DNA of 64,000 nt from CAILZL01 sp050181835 (lineage in GTDB: Bacteria; Pseudomonadota; Gammaproteobacteria; Steroidobacterales; Steroidobacteraceae), in contig JBFXCU010000001.1 of the NCBI GenBank assembly GCA_050181835.1, positions 124,001 to 188,000 on the forward strand, written 5' to 3'. The notes under the pieces are model-generated. The model saw only the letters and a program-made list of their open reading frames with translations. It had not been told where the DNA came from and ran no database searches. Numbering within the stretch: position 1 is the stretch's first letter; each line of letters starts with the position of its first letter. A program made the position numbers and the translations under genes. Shown here piece after piece: positions 19,477-28,372 of this stretch.

Positions 19477-20208
19477 TTATTGCCATGGATTATTTTCTTC
19501 TACAGCCAAACAGTTTGGATTGTTTTTGATTGTTGATTTTACAAATGATACAAACCCTTCTTCGCTTAGATGCGATGTTCCGCATATTCGATTTAGTGCG
19601 ACCCACATATACTCGACACGATCAGCCTTAATTCGGTACCACTTTTCAATATCTGTTCCATCCCGAACTGCGCTACTGGAACTATTTTCAGAATTACTTC
19701 TGTTTTTAATTTGTAACAGACTGCCATCTTCATTTACAAAATCTACAGATTTGACTGTTTCGCCCCAAGCGCAATGCCAGCCGTGCTTTTGTAGGTTTAT
19801 TGCAAGATATTCTTCCAGCATAAGGCCAAGAATATTTTCTGCTGACATGCCAAGCCGATGAGCGTATGTAACCTTATTTAAATCTTCGCGTGTTAAATTT
19901 GTTAGCCTTGCACCAATAATTTCCTCAATAATGGGATCGGCTATTGTGCCGGGTGGGTTTGAAACTCTTCTACTGGCGCAACCTTCCTTTCCTGTCTGGT
20001 ACTTTTGAAGCCATTTTTTAATGGCTGTGTGCTCATCATCATTAACTCCCCCTATATTTCCGGGTACGCGGTTAGGATCATTTGTGATTACTTTAAAGAC
20101 AAAGCATGCGCCAGCATCCCAATCAATGCTCATTTCATTTGATAATTGATGCGCGATAGTTGTGGCCTTTTTTTCACCAAGATTTTGAATTGCTTCTATA
20201 AGTTTCAA
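19477..20208 (-). CDS. Type II restriction endonuclease (SinI-like)
   Basis: 243 residues. A PD-(D/E)XK-type core is seen as Asp156 in KSVDFV and a QIK variant (Gln166, Lys168) in LLQIKNRSNSENSSSS, with an upstream acidic helix (LMLEEYLA). The QIKNRSNSEN block and overall length recall the SinI family, whose members cut GGWCC; this is from memory and unverified. It pairs with the convergent cytosine-5 methyltransferase inside the same cassette. The gene is AT-rich compared with the chromosome around it. Confidence 0.8.
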   Translation of the reverse strand: MKLIEAIQNLGEKKATTIAHQLSNEMSIDWDAGACFVFKVITNDPNRVPGNIGGVNDDEHTAIKKWLQKYQTGKEGCASRRVSNPPGTIADPIIEEIIGARLTNLTREDLNKVTYAHRLGMSAENILGLMLEEYLAINLQKHGWHCAWGETVKSVDFVNEDGSLLQIKNRSNSENSSSSAVRDGTDIEKWYRIKADRVEYMWVALNRICGTSHLSEEGFVSFVKSTIKNNPNCLAVEENNPWQ

Positions 20209-20242
20209 AATATTCTCCGATGGTTGATTTGGAAAGCCCTAA

Positions 20243-20465
20243 CGTGTTTTCGCTAACGCGATTTTGACTGATAAAACCATGGGTGGTAGATAACACCGGC
20301 GGTGCTTAACAAATAAAACCTTGTTGGTATTCATATTTCTTTGAATCCTGCTGGATAACACCAGTACTAACACCGTCATCCACAACGGGTTTGAGCGTAG
20401 CGCAGTGGCCCTCCTTGGGCAATCAATTCGATTCGTTTTAATTTGCAAGATTGGTTACGCGGCAA
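20243..20465. other. Right flank of the cassette, no gene seen
   Basis: Contains repeated GTGTTATC motifs on the minus strand and the sequence GCGAAAACAC just before GTTAGGGC, which loosely resembles the end of an integron attI site. A 69-codon minus-strand frame (20239-20448) does not look like a protein. Confidence 0.4.
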
Positions 20466-20505
20466 ACAACAAGGCCCGCCAGTTTTAATGCTGGCGGGCC
20501 TTGTT
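20466..20505. terminator. Long perfect hairpin downstream of mdh
   Basis: A perfect 15-bp inverted repeat (AACAAGGCCCGCCAG and its complement) with an 8-base loop. It is followed by AAAAATAG on the plus strand and by TTTGCC on the minus strand. Likely backs up the adjacent mdh terminator. Confidence 0.6.
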
Positions 20506-20507
20506 AA

Positions 20508-20546
20508 AAATAGTTTGGGTTACGCGGAACCGCTAACCCAAACTAC
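20508..20546 (-). terminator. Rho-independent terminator of mdh
   Basis: A 12-bp stem TAGTTTGGGTTA/TAACCCAAACTA extended by GCGG/CCGC across a one-base bulge, followed on the minus strand by TTTTT. It sits about 15 bases after the mdh stop codon. Confidence 0.85.
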
Positions 20547-20561
20547 AGCAATAAAGATCAA

Positions 20562-21542
20562 TTACGGCAGCAATTCCTTTACGCCGTCTTTTTCTTCCAG
20601 CAACTCTTTGTGAGTCGCATCCATACGGGTACGACTGAAATCGTTGATGGCAAGACCTTGCACGATCTGATACTTGCCACCCTTGCAGGTAACGGGATAA
20701 CCATAGATCACGCCGGGTGCAATGCCGTAGCTACCGTCAGAAGGAATGCCCATGCTCACCCAGTCGCCTTCGGCGGTGCCCAGCGCCCAGTCACGCATAT
20801 GGTCGATAGCTGCAGAAGCGGCCGAAGCGGCCGATGACAAACCACGCGCCTTGATAATGGCAGCACCGCGTTGCTGCACTACCGGAATGAAAGTATCGGC
20901 ATACCAAGCCTGGTCGACCAATGACAAGGCCGACTTACCCGCAACGGTCGCATTGTGCAGATCAGGAAATTGGGTGGCAGAGTGGTTACCCCACACAACA
21001 ACATGCTTAATGTCGTTGGTCGACTTACCAGTCTTTTCTGCCAACTGCGAAATGGCGCGGTTGTGATCCAGACGCAGCATGGCGGTGAAGTTGGCAGGAT
21101 TCAGATTAGGCGCATTGCGTTGCGCAATCATGGCATTGGTGTTGGCCGGGTTACCAACTACCAATACGCGCACGTCGCGATTGGCCACGGCATCCAACGC
21201 CTTGCCCTGTGCCGAGAAAATCTGTGCATTGGCTATCAGCAGGTCTTTGCGTTCCATGCCGGGACCACGTGGACGGGCACCCACCAGCAAGGCGTAATCG
21301 CAATCCTTGAATGCTACTTTGGCGTCGTCAGTGGCGACGATCTTGTTCAGCATCGGGAAAGCGCAATCATTCAACTCCATTACCACACCGGCCAGCGCAC
21401 CCAGTGACGGGGTGATTTCCAGCAAGTGCAGGTTGATTGGCTGATCCGGGCCCAGCATCGCACCGGAAGCGACACGAAATGCCAAGGCATAGCCGATATT
21501 GCCGGCCGCGCCGGTGATTGCGACATTGACGGGGGTCTTCAT
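20562..21542 (-). CDS. mdh: Malate dehydrogenase
   Basis: 326 residues. NAD-dependent interconversion of malate and oxaloacetate in the TCA cycle. The NAD-binding loop TGAAGNIGYAL (10-20), the substrate arginines in ARPRGPGMERKD and the catalytic His187 in VVWGNHSATQFPDL are present. It belongs to the cytosolic-like MDH group rather than the E. coli type. ATG 21542 is preceded by GGAGAG. Monocistronic, ending in a strong terminator. Confidence 0.96.
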   Translation of the reverse strand: MKTPVNVAITGAAGNIGYALAFRVASGAMLGPDQPINLHLLEITPSLGALAGVVMELNDCAFPMLNKIVATDDAKVAFKDCDYALLVGARPRGPGMERKDLLIANAQIFSAQGKALDAVANRDVRVLVVGNPANTNAMIAQRNAPNLNPANFTAMLRLDHNRAISQLAEKTGKSTNDIKHVVVWGNHSATQFPDLHNATVAGKSALSLVDQAWYADTFIPVVQQRGAAIIKARGLSSAASAASAAIDHMRDWALGTAEGDWVSMGIPSDGSYGIAPGVIYGYPVTCKGGKYQIVQGLAINDFSRTRMDATHKELLEEKDGVKELLP

Positions 21543-21624
21543 GGGAATACTCTCTCCTAGGGGATTGCGCATGACTGCTGGAAATCTGGCCGCTTATTCT
21601 AGCAGCAAATTTCCCGACCGCACC

Positions 21625-22701
21625 CTAAGCGCCAGCTTCTGTGAGACGCTCGACCAGAACTCGACGGGTGGGGTAGGCAAACGCAATGCCTTCACGGGCA
21701 AATGTCGCCAGCAGCGCCATGTTGATGGCATGTTGTATGTCCATGCTGTCCATTAACTGAGCTGACAATACAAAATAGGCCGTCTCAAACTCAATGGCCG
21801 AATCACCAAAGCGCAGCAGATGGCAGCGGTCAAAGCGGATGCCGGTTTGTGACTCGACAATGGTACGAATCAGCACTGGCAATTGCTCCAGTTTGTTCAG
21901 TGGCGTTTCGTAAGTCACACCGATGTTGAACACCATACGTCGCTCAGTCATCTGCCCAAAATTACGCAGACGACTTTTGAGCAAATCAGCATTGGCCAAA
22001 ATGATTTGCTCACCATTTACGCTACGCAGTCGAGTGGTTTTGATACCGATCCGCTCGACCTTGCCGTGACAATCGTCCAGCTTCAGCACGTCTCCCACCA
22101 CAAACGGCTCATCCAAGGCGATAGACAGCGACGCCAGTAGATCGCCGAGTACATTCTGTAGTGCCAGCGCGATAGCAATACCACCGATTCCCAGCCCAGC
22201 CACCAACGCGGTGATATTGACGCCGAAATTATCCAGTGTCAGCAGCACCACCACTGCCCAGATAGCAATACGAATTATGACGGCAAGCACGCCCATGGTA
22301 CCGGCACTACCACGTACATTAGCGGGCGCATCACCACGACTACTTGCCAGCCATGCCAACGCCGCAGCGGTGGCCCATATGCCCGCTTGCCAGCAACAGG
22401 CAATCATCACTATTTTTTGGCTAACAGACTCTACACCGGCTGGCAACGTAAGCAGCAAGGAGCCGAGAAACAGACTGACCAATAGCAGGAAAACCAAGTT
22501 GGTCTTGCCAGCAATGTGCAGCACTACCTCCATCACTTCGATATGTGGCGTTTGCGCATATCTCCGGTAGCTGCGACGAACTCGGCGTCTGATAAACCCC
22601 ATGCACATGAATGCCGCAGCCGTAACCGCAATGGCCAATAACCACTGGCTTACCGAGTTATCTAAATACAGATCATCCAGCATAGCGATCAAGGCATTCA
22701 T
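21625..22701 (-). CDS. MscS-family mechanosensitive channel
   Basis: 358 residues with about five N-terminal membrane helices. The pore helix and beta domain show VNITALVAGLGIGGIAIALAL, then DEPFVVGDVLKLDDCHGKVE and GEQIILANADLLKSRLRNFG, all landmarks of MscS channels. Releases solutes on hypo-osmotic shock. Only 80 bases separate it from mdh downstream. It has more membrane helices than the second MscS-like gene at 30800-31621. Confidence 0.9.
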   Translation of the reverse strand: MNALIAMLDDLYLDNSVSQWLLAIAVTAAAFMCMGFIRRRVRRSYRRYAQTPHIEVMEVVLHIAGKTNLVFLLLVSLFLGSLLLTLPAGVESVSQKIVMIACCWQAGIWATAAALAWLASSRGDAPANVRGSAGTMGVLAVIIRIAIWAVVVLLTLDNFGVNITALVAGLGIGGIAIALALQNVLGDLLASLSIALDEPFVVGDVLKLDDCHGKVERIGIKTTRLRSVNGEQIILANADLLKSRLRNFGQMTERRMVFNIGVTYETPLNKLEQLPVLIRTIVESQTGIRFDRCHLLRFGDSAIEFETAYFVLSAQLMDSMDIQHAINMALLATFAREGIAFAYPTRRVLVERLTEAGA

Positions 22702-22866
22702 ATTTAGTTGGCATAATTATCGACAAGAGCTGCGACCCTAGCCAAGCCAAGTCTGGCTTTCAAGGCTTTTATTTCAGGTTGCGCGCCATCACATCCTCAT
22801 GGGCTCGTTGTGCGCACTCGGCCTGTTGTGAGTACACTACTGGCTAGGTCGTATTCTGGAGCATGC

Positions 22867-23172
22867 ATGTATCGTCTGGTATGGGAATTTGATGCGCAAC
22901 CTGAACGGGTCGCTGATTTTGAAATGGTGTACAGCCCGGCAGGTCGCTGGGCAACTTTTTTCAACCTGAGTCCTGATTACCTGGGCACAGAGCTGTACCG
23001 CAACACGCAGCACAAGCACCGTTTTATTGCGGTAGATCAATGGCGCTCACGCACTGCTTACGAAGCGTTCCGCAAAAACAATGCAACCGAATACGCCACA
23101 CTGGACGAATGGTGCCGTCAACTGCTGACCCATGAACGTATGTTGGGCGTGACTGATGACGGCAAGAATTAG
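22867..23172 (+). CDS. Antibiotic-biosynthesis-monooxygenase-like (ABM fold) protein
   Basis: 101 residues. The small ferredoxin-like dimeric alpha/beta barrel pattern is seen in YRLVWEFDAQPERVADFEMVY and FIAVDQWRSRTAYEAFRKN. The family contains quinol oxygenases and proteins of unknown role; no cofactor residue identifies a reaction. ATG 22867 has GGAG six bases upstream. Confidence 0.7.
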   Translation: MYRLVWEFDAQPERVADFEMVYSPAGRWATFFNLSPDYLGTELYRNTQHKHRFIAVDQWRSRTAYEAFRKNNATEYATLDEWCRQLLTHERMLGVTDDGKN

Positions 23173-23243
23173 CGTCTGCTGAGTCATATCCGCATACACG
23201 GGAATGATTTTAATCAAAGTTTTTGATATCTAAGTTGTGGCTT

Positions 23244-23453
23244 TCAACCGAGGCGGCTGCTGCTCATCTTTAAACTGCAACGCATTGGGATAATAAGCGA
23301 CACCACGCCCAGCTCTAGTCCCTCACCTAATACTTTCTTTATTTTTCTGCGCGATTCACCCGCACGATCTTCATCTTCAATAATCGACTTGCCCGTCAAT
23401 TGTTTCAGCCCATTGCATGTGCCATCAGCATAGAACACGATTGTTTTGCTCAT
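23244..23453 (-). pseudogene. Truncated DUF2235-type gene
   Basis: 69 residues. The first 15 (MSKTIVFYADGTCNG) match the opening strand and DGT(W)N motif of DUF2235 proteins, the fold used by Tle1-type type VI phospholipase effectors. After about residue 20 the similarity stops and the frame ends after a basic stretch. A good GGAG ribosome site precedes the ATG, so it may still be translated. No other effector or VgrG genes are near. Confidence 0.45.
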
Positions 23454-23549
23454 TTGCACTCTCCTTATTGCTCAAGCAATCACAGTGGTGATTTTCTTCC
23501 GCTCTTGGTTCAAGATGCCTAACCATCAGAAATCATTACGGGGAAAGAC

Positions 23550-24821
23550 ATGAAGCTTGAATCCTTGGCACTACATCATGGCTATCAATCAGAAGCCACC
23601 ACCAAGGCCGCTGCCGTTCCCATTTATCAAACCACCTCATATACCTTCGATGATACGCAGCATGGCGCCGATCTGTTTGATCTGAAAGTAGTCGGCAACA
23701 TCTACACCCGCATCATGAACCCCACTACCGCCGTACTGGAACAGCGTCTGGCGGAAATGGAAGGGGGCATTGGTGGTCTGGCGCTGGCCTCCGGTATGGC
23801 GGCGATTACCTATGCTATTCAGTGCATTACTGAAGTCGGTTCTAACATTGTAAGCACCACCCAGTTATACGGCGGCACCTACAATCTATTTGCCCACACC
23901 CTGCCGAAACAAGGCGTCGAAGTGCGCATGGCCTCCCACGATGATTTCGCTGGCTTAGAGGCACTGATTGATGCCAATACCAAGGCCGTATTTTGCGAAA
24001 CTATCGGTAATCCCGCAGGCAACGTGGTTGATGTTAAGAAGCTTGCCGATCTTGCCCACCGCCATGGCGTACCGCTGATCGTCGATAGCACCGTCGCCAC
24101 ACCCTACCTGTGCCGCCCCATTGATTTTGGTGCCGACATCGTCATTCATGCCTTGACCAAGTACATCGGTGGTCACGGCACTACCATCGGCGGCATTATT
24201 ATCGATTCCGGAAAATTCGATTGGGCTGCCAATAAAAAGCGCTTCCCTATGTTGAATGAACCCGACCCGTCGTATCACGGCGTTGTCTATACCGAAGCCT
24301 TGGGGCCTGCTGCCTACATCGGTCGCTGCCGCGTAGTGCCGTTACGTAATACTGGTGCCGCCCTATCGCCCCACAGCGCGTTCTTGTTGTTACAAGGCCT
24401 GGAAACTTTGGGACTGCGTATGGAGCGTCATTGCGACAACGCCTTGGCCGTTGCCAAATTTCTGCAAGGTCACAAAAAGATAAAGTGGGTAAGTTACGCC
24501 GGGCTTGTCGATAGCCCTTATCACGCCACTTGCCAGAAAATCACCACGGGCAAAGCCTCTGGTATCTTGAGCTTCGGTATCATTGGTGGTCAGGAAGCAG
24601 GCACACGCTTTATTGATGCGCTAAAAATGATATTACGTTTAGTGAACATCGGTGATGCTAAATCACTGGCTTGTCATCCCGCTTCTACTACGCATCGTCA
24701 ATTGAATCCAGAAGAACTCAAGCGAGCCGGTGTCTCGGCAGACTTGGTACGTATCTCGGTGGGCATTGAACATGTAGATGACATCATTGCAGACATCACC
24801 CAAGCTCTGGAGAAAGCATAA
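23550..24821 (+). CDS. metY: O-acetylhomoserine sulfhydrylase
   Basis: 423 residues. PLP enzyme making homocysteine from O-acetylhomoserine and sulfide (direct methionine route). Seen: PIYQTTSYTF, YTRIMNPT (phosphate-binding Tyr/Arg), ALASGMAA, VDSTVATPYLCRP and the PLP lysine Lys204 in ALTKYIGGHG. Length fits MetY rather than the shorter MetB/MetZ. A GGGGAAAG ribosome site precedes the ATG. No SAM riboswitch was seen in the 90-base leader. Confidence 0.95.
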   Translation: MKLESLALHHGYQSEATTKAAAVPIYQTTSYTFDDTQHGADLFDLKVVGNIYTRIMNPTTAVLEQRLAEMEGGIGGLALASGMAAITYAIQCITEVGSNIVSTTQLYGGTYNLFAHTLPKQGVEVRMASHDDFAGLEALIDANTKAVFCETIGNPAGNVVDVKKLADLAHRHGVPLIVDSTVATPYLCRPIDFGADIVIHALTKYIGGHGTTIGGIIIDSGKFDWAANKKRFPMLNEPDPSYHGVVYTEALGPAAYIGRCRVVPLRNTGAALSPHSAFLLLQGLETLGLRMERHCDNALAVAKFLQGHKKIKWVSYAGLVDSPYHATCQKITTGKASGILSFGIIGGQEAGTRFIDALKMILRLVNIGDAKSLACHPASTTHRQLNPEELKRAGVSADLVRISVGIEHVDDIIADITQALEKA

Positions 24822-24834
24822 CGGTGTACTGTGT

Positions 24835-25092
24835 TTATTTAGCTTCAGCTTTAACTACTGCTGAAAAATTACTTGAATATAGCAACGACTTAGCAACACC
24901 AAGTCGTTGCTCGGCGAGCAGAACAGCACCACCCCTTTCAGCTCTATATTTAGCACATGACGCATGCCATGCCCCTGAATTTTTATAAGCTGCGAGAGTA
25001 GCCTTGCTTATCTGCTTTAACTATCTTTCGAGTGCCACATCAGGGACATGCACTGCGCCTTCTACTCTGGAAAATCCGGCCTTTCCGCTCAT
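24835..25092 (-). pseudogene. Small ORF interrupted by an in-frame amber codon
   Basis: From the ATG at 25092 the frame reads 23 residues (MSGKAGFSRVEGAVHVPDVA, then LER), meets one TAG, then continues 61 residues in the same frame (LKQISKATLAAYKNSGAWHA and onward) to TAA at 24835. Both parts have protein-like composition, and a CAG-to-TAG change would explain the break. I do not recognise the family. It lies between metY and the antiporter gene and covers most of that gap. Confidence 0.5.
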
Positions 25093-25155
25093 TTTCTTAA
25101 GGTAGGTTAAGGGCACGCTAGAAACGGTTGCACAGACTGGCGCTGTGTCCATCAC

Positions 25156-27144
25156 TCAACCAATCAGCAACATATTTTCGCCATGCTCAATGGCTTCCGG
25201 CGTGCCATACAGCACCACCACGTCGCCTTCTTTGAAGATGGTATCCACATCAGGTTGGCGACCAACAATGCCGTCACGACGAATGGCGCTCACACTGACA
25301 TCAGCTTGCTCAAGCTGCAATTGCGCAATACTGCGGCCAATAGCATAAGCCTTGCGCGGCAACACAACACTGTGCAGCTCTTGACGCAAGCTATGCGTCG
25401 CATCTAGTGGGCGTGCATCTTTGCGCCGGAAAATTCGGCGCAACATAGAGTAACGGTTGTTACGAATATCATCGACGGTCTTAACCACGTTCTCAGCTGG
25501 CATCTCCAGCAGCAACAGTAAATGCGACATCAACATGAGGCTGGCTTCCAGCGTCTCTGGCACCACTTCGGTAGCGCCTGCCTTTTGCAGCTGGTCAAGC
25601 TTGGTATCGTCTTGAGTGCGCACCAGCACCGGTAAATCCTGGCGCAAAGCGCGCACGCTAGCCAGAATGCGCAATGCAAGATTGGGATCAGAAAAGCTGA
25701 TGACCAGCACATTGCAATGCGCAATACCCACTGCTTGCAGAATTTCTGGCTCGCCCGCATCACCATAAATAACCGGATCACCCGCTTGCCGCGCCTCTTG
25801 CACTCGCTTGGTGTCCATATCCAAGGCGATGTATTCAAACCCATTCGTTTCCAGCGCGCGCGCCAAGTTCTGGCCAACACGACCGAAGCCACACAAAATA
25901 ACGTGATTGCGTTCCGACAACGTGTGCGTTGAAGCCAGTTCACGCTGCAATTCATTCATTTCACGATTGTTGTCCAGACCCATTATGCGCAGTAAAAACT
26001 GAGTCACATGTGAATTATGACGAATTAACAATGGACTCAGCACCATGCTGACCACCGTGGCAGCCAACAATGGTTGAATGACATCATTACCAATCAGCCT
26101 GTCATTCAGGGCCAAAGTCAATAACGCGAAACCAAACTCCCCGCCCTGCGCGATCACTAAACCAGTTTGGATTGCATTCTGCCAGCTACGCGCGTGATAG
26201 CGAGCCAGCACGGTAACGATAATGCCCTTACTAAGTTGCATCAATAAAACCATCACCAGTACCAGCCACAGTCGATCTAACAACAACTCAAAATCAAGCA
26301 ACGTACCAACGGTAATGAAGAACAGCCCGAGCAGAATGTCGCGGAAGGGTCGAATCACCACTTCAATTTGGTGCCGGTACTCAGTTTCCGCCAACATCAT
26401 GCCAGCTAGAAACGCGCCCAACGCCAGTGACAGCCCCGCCTCATTGGTGGCCCATGCACCAGCCAATGTCACCAACAAGACTGTCAGCGTGAGTATTTCT
26501 GTGCTGCGAGCTCGAGTAATTTCATGGAATAGGGGACGCAACAGCCAGCGCCCGGCAGCCAGCACAAACAATAATGCAACGCCAGCACGCAATAACGCGC
26601 CACCGACCACCACTGGATCAAAGATATCCAGCTGGCCACGCAATGAGCTTTCCAGCGCCAGTAAGGGCACGAAGGCCAGATCTTGGAACAATAAAATACC
26701 TACTGCTAACCGACCATGAGTTTTGTTCAGCTCCATTTGATCGGAAAGCTGCTGTACAACAATGGCGGTAGATGACATAGCCAACGCACCACCCAGCACA
26801 ATCGCCACCGGCAGTGGTGCGCCCAACAGCCACGACGTACCCCCGATCAATGCAGTAGTCAGCACCACCTGCGCACCACCCACACCAAATACTTCCCAGC
26901 GCATAGCCAACATGCGCGGATAAGAAAACTCCAACCCTAGTGTAAACACCAAGAACACCACGCCATATTCGGCCAGCACGGTAGTAGTCTCGCTACCGGC
27001 AAGATGCAATGCTTCAGGACCAAGCAGCATGCCCACCGCGAGGTAACCGACAATTGGTGGTAGTTTCATACGGCGCAATACCGTCACCACCAGTACTGAG
27101 CTGGCGAGCAAAATCAATAATTGGCCAAGTGCATGCGATTCCAT
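25156..27144 (-). CDS. CPA2 (Kef-type) monovalent cation:proton antiporter with RCK domains
   Basis: 662 residues. About 12 membrane helices contain the CPA2 signatures LPPIVGYLAVGMLLGP and ILLFQDLAFVPLL. A cytosolic RCK/TrkA-N domain begins near residue 410 (VILCGFGRVGQNLA) and a TrkA-C domain ends the protein (FKEGDVVVLYGTPEAIE). Exports K+ or Na+ against H+. It lacks an adjacent KefF/KefG partner, so glutathione gating cannot be assumed; YbaL-type is an alternative name. Confidence 0.9.
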   Translation of the reverse strand: MESHALGQLLILLASSVLVVTVLRRMKLPPIVGYLAVGMLLGPEALHLAGSETTTVLAEYGVVFLVFTLGLEFSYPRMLAMRWEVFGVGGAQVVLTTALIGGTSWLLGAPLPVAIVLGGALAMSSTAIVVQQLSDQMELNKTHGRLAVGILLFQDLAFVPLLALESSLRGQLDIFDPVVVGGALLRAGVALLFVLAAGRWLLRPLFHEITRARSTEILTLTVLLVTLAGAWATNEAGLSLALGAFLAGMMLAETEYRHQIEVVIRPFRDILLGLFFITVGTLLDFELLLDRLWLVLVMVLLMQLSKGIIVTVLARYHARSWQNAIQTGLVIAQGGEFGFALLTLALNDRLIGNDVIQPLLAATVVSMVLSPLLIRHNSHVTQFLLRIMGLDNNREMNELQRELASTHTLSERNHVILCGFGRVGQNLARALETNGFEYIALDMDTKRVQEARQAGDPVIYGDAGEPEILQAVGIAHCNVLVISFSDPNLALRILASVRALRQDLPVLVRTQDDTKLDQLQKAGATEVVPETLEASLMLMSHLLLLLEMPAENVVKTVDDIRNNRYSMLRRIFRRKDARPLDATHSLRQELHSVVLPRKAYAIGRSIAQLQLEQADVSVSAIRRDGIVGRQPDVDTIFKEGDVVVLYGTPEAIEHGENMLLIG

Positions 27145-27253
27145 AGGACACAGAGTAAGCGATGCCGCTCAAGGGGTCGAGATCAGTCAACCGTTTTGCT
27201 ATTGACCGCATCACTAATGCGCAATCGACACAGCACTGCTAGCATGCACCGTG

Positions 27254-28372
27254 ATGCTAACTATGGAACAACAAGCTGGCACGGTAGTGCTACGCCTCTC
27301 AGGTCACTGGAGTGTGCAGCGTTTGGCCGAGATCGAACAGGCACTAGGTAACTTGCCACTCACTGGCAGTCCACAACTGCGAGTGGACTGCTCGGCGATC
27401 GAGCACGCTGACCTGAGTGCCATGTGGCTGTTGCGTTCGGCATTGCAACGCTGCGAGCAGGCAGGTGCGCAACTTAGCTTTGTGACAGGTAAACCCGAAC
27501 ACTTTGCCTTCTTAAACGAGCTGCAATCACATTCCACCTCTACGCAGGTAGCGCAGGAAGCCGAGCTACTATGGGCAAAACAGGTGGTGGCCGGTTTCGG
27601 CCGACGCGCCATAGAGCTGGGTGAACATGCGGCCGGACACCTGGATCACTTGGGTCGCATCGTGCACTCTCATTTGCACGCTTATCGTCATCCGCAGCGC
27701 ATACGTGTCGCCTCTGTCGTGCGGCACGCCTACGAAGCGGGTATCCAAGCTTTGCCAATCGTCGCAATGATTGCCTTCTTTGTTGCGGTAATCATTGCCT
27801 ATATCGGCGCCAGTCAACTGCGCGATTTTGGTGCCGGTATTTACACAGTGGATTTGATCACAGTAGGTGTACTACGTGAATTGGGCGTGCTGCTGACTGC
27901 CGTTATTGTTGCGGGTCGTTCCGGTAGCGCCTTTGCGGCCGAAATCGGCGTGATGAAATTGAATGATGAAGTCGACGCACTTAAATCCATTGGCCTCGAC
28001 CCTATTGAAGTACTGGTGGTGCCGCGCGTACTTGGATTGATAATTGCACTACCCCTGCTGACCATCGTCGCGGATGCCATGGGCATGGCAGGTGGCGCGC
28101 TGCTATCCAACTGGCTGCTGGACATTTCCGTGCCACAGTTCATTGCGCGAGTACAGGATGCACTGGCACCGACTACTTTTTGGGCGGGCTTGATCAAGGC
28201 TCCCGTATTCGCGGTATTGATCGGCATGATTGGTACCTATCGTGGCATGCAGGTACGCGGCTCATCGCGCGAGCTGGGTCGGTTAACCACAGCAGCGGTG
28301 GTGGAGTCAATTTTCATGGTGATTTTCGCCAATGCTATTTTCGCCGTCATTTTTGTCGAACTGGATTTTTGA
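27254..28372 (+). CDS. MlaE-family ABC permease with N-terminal STAS domain
   Basis: 372 residues. Residues 1-100 form a STAS/MlaB-like domain (VVLRLSGHWSVQRL, VDCSAIEHADLSAMWLL). The rest is the MlaE permease (ELGVLLTAVIVAGRSGSAFA, then EVDALKSIGLDPIEVLVVPR). This joins the roles of MlaB and MlaE in one chain. First of four overlapping or abutting genes for inner-membrane lipid transport. Starts at ATG 27254, or GTG 27251 just before it; the ribosome site is weak. Confidence 0.9.
   Translation: MLTMEQQAGTVVLRLSGHWSVQRLAEIEQALGNLPLTGSPQLRVDCSAIEHADLSAMWLLRSALQRCEQAGAQLSFVTGKPEHFAFLNELQSHSTSTQVAQEAELLWAKQVVAGFGRRAIELGEHAAGHLDHLGRIVHSHLHAYRHPQRIRVASVVRHAYEAGIQALPIVAMIAFFVAVIIAYIGASQLRDFGAGIYTVDLITVGVLRELGVLLTAVIVAGRSGSAFAAEIGVMKLNDEVDALKSIGLDPIEVLVVPRVLGLIIALPLLTIVADAMGMAGGALLSNWLLDISVPQFIARVQDALAPTTFWAGLIKAPVFAVLIGMIGTYRGMQVRGSSRELGRLTTAAVVESIFMVIFANAIFAVIFVELDF

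Larger units (their letters stand above)
17848..20242 (-). mobile_element. Solitary integron gene cassette carrying an R-M system
   Basis: The predicted cassette is 2395 bp. Its minus-strand 5' boundary is the G^TTAGGGC at 20243/20242 and its 3' boundary is the attC R' core at 17848. The endonuclease gene reads toward attC as cassette genes usually do, and the methyltransferase gene is reversed. The interior is clearly more AT-rich than the flanks. No integrase gene and no second attC were found in the window, so it is either a single cassette at a secondary site or the last piece of a lost array. Confidence 0.7.

Noticed and set aside
20239..20448. 69-codon minus-strand frame
   Set aside because: Composition unlike a protein and it crosses the predicted cassette boundary.
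17000..21000. Integron integrase gene near the attC site
   Set aside because: No tyrosine recombinase frame is present; neighbouring genes are fully explained as ygiD, the R-M pair and mdh.
26222..26719. 165-codon plus-strand frame opposite the antiporter
   Set aside because: Ser/Asn/Arg low-complexity shadow of membrane codons.
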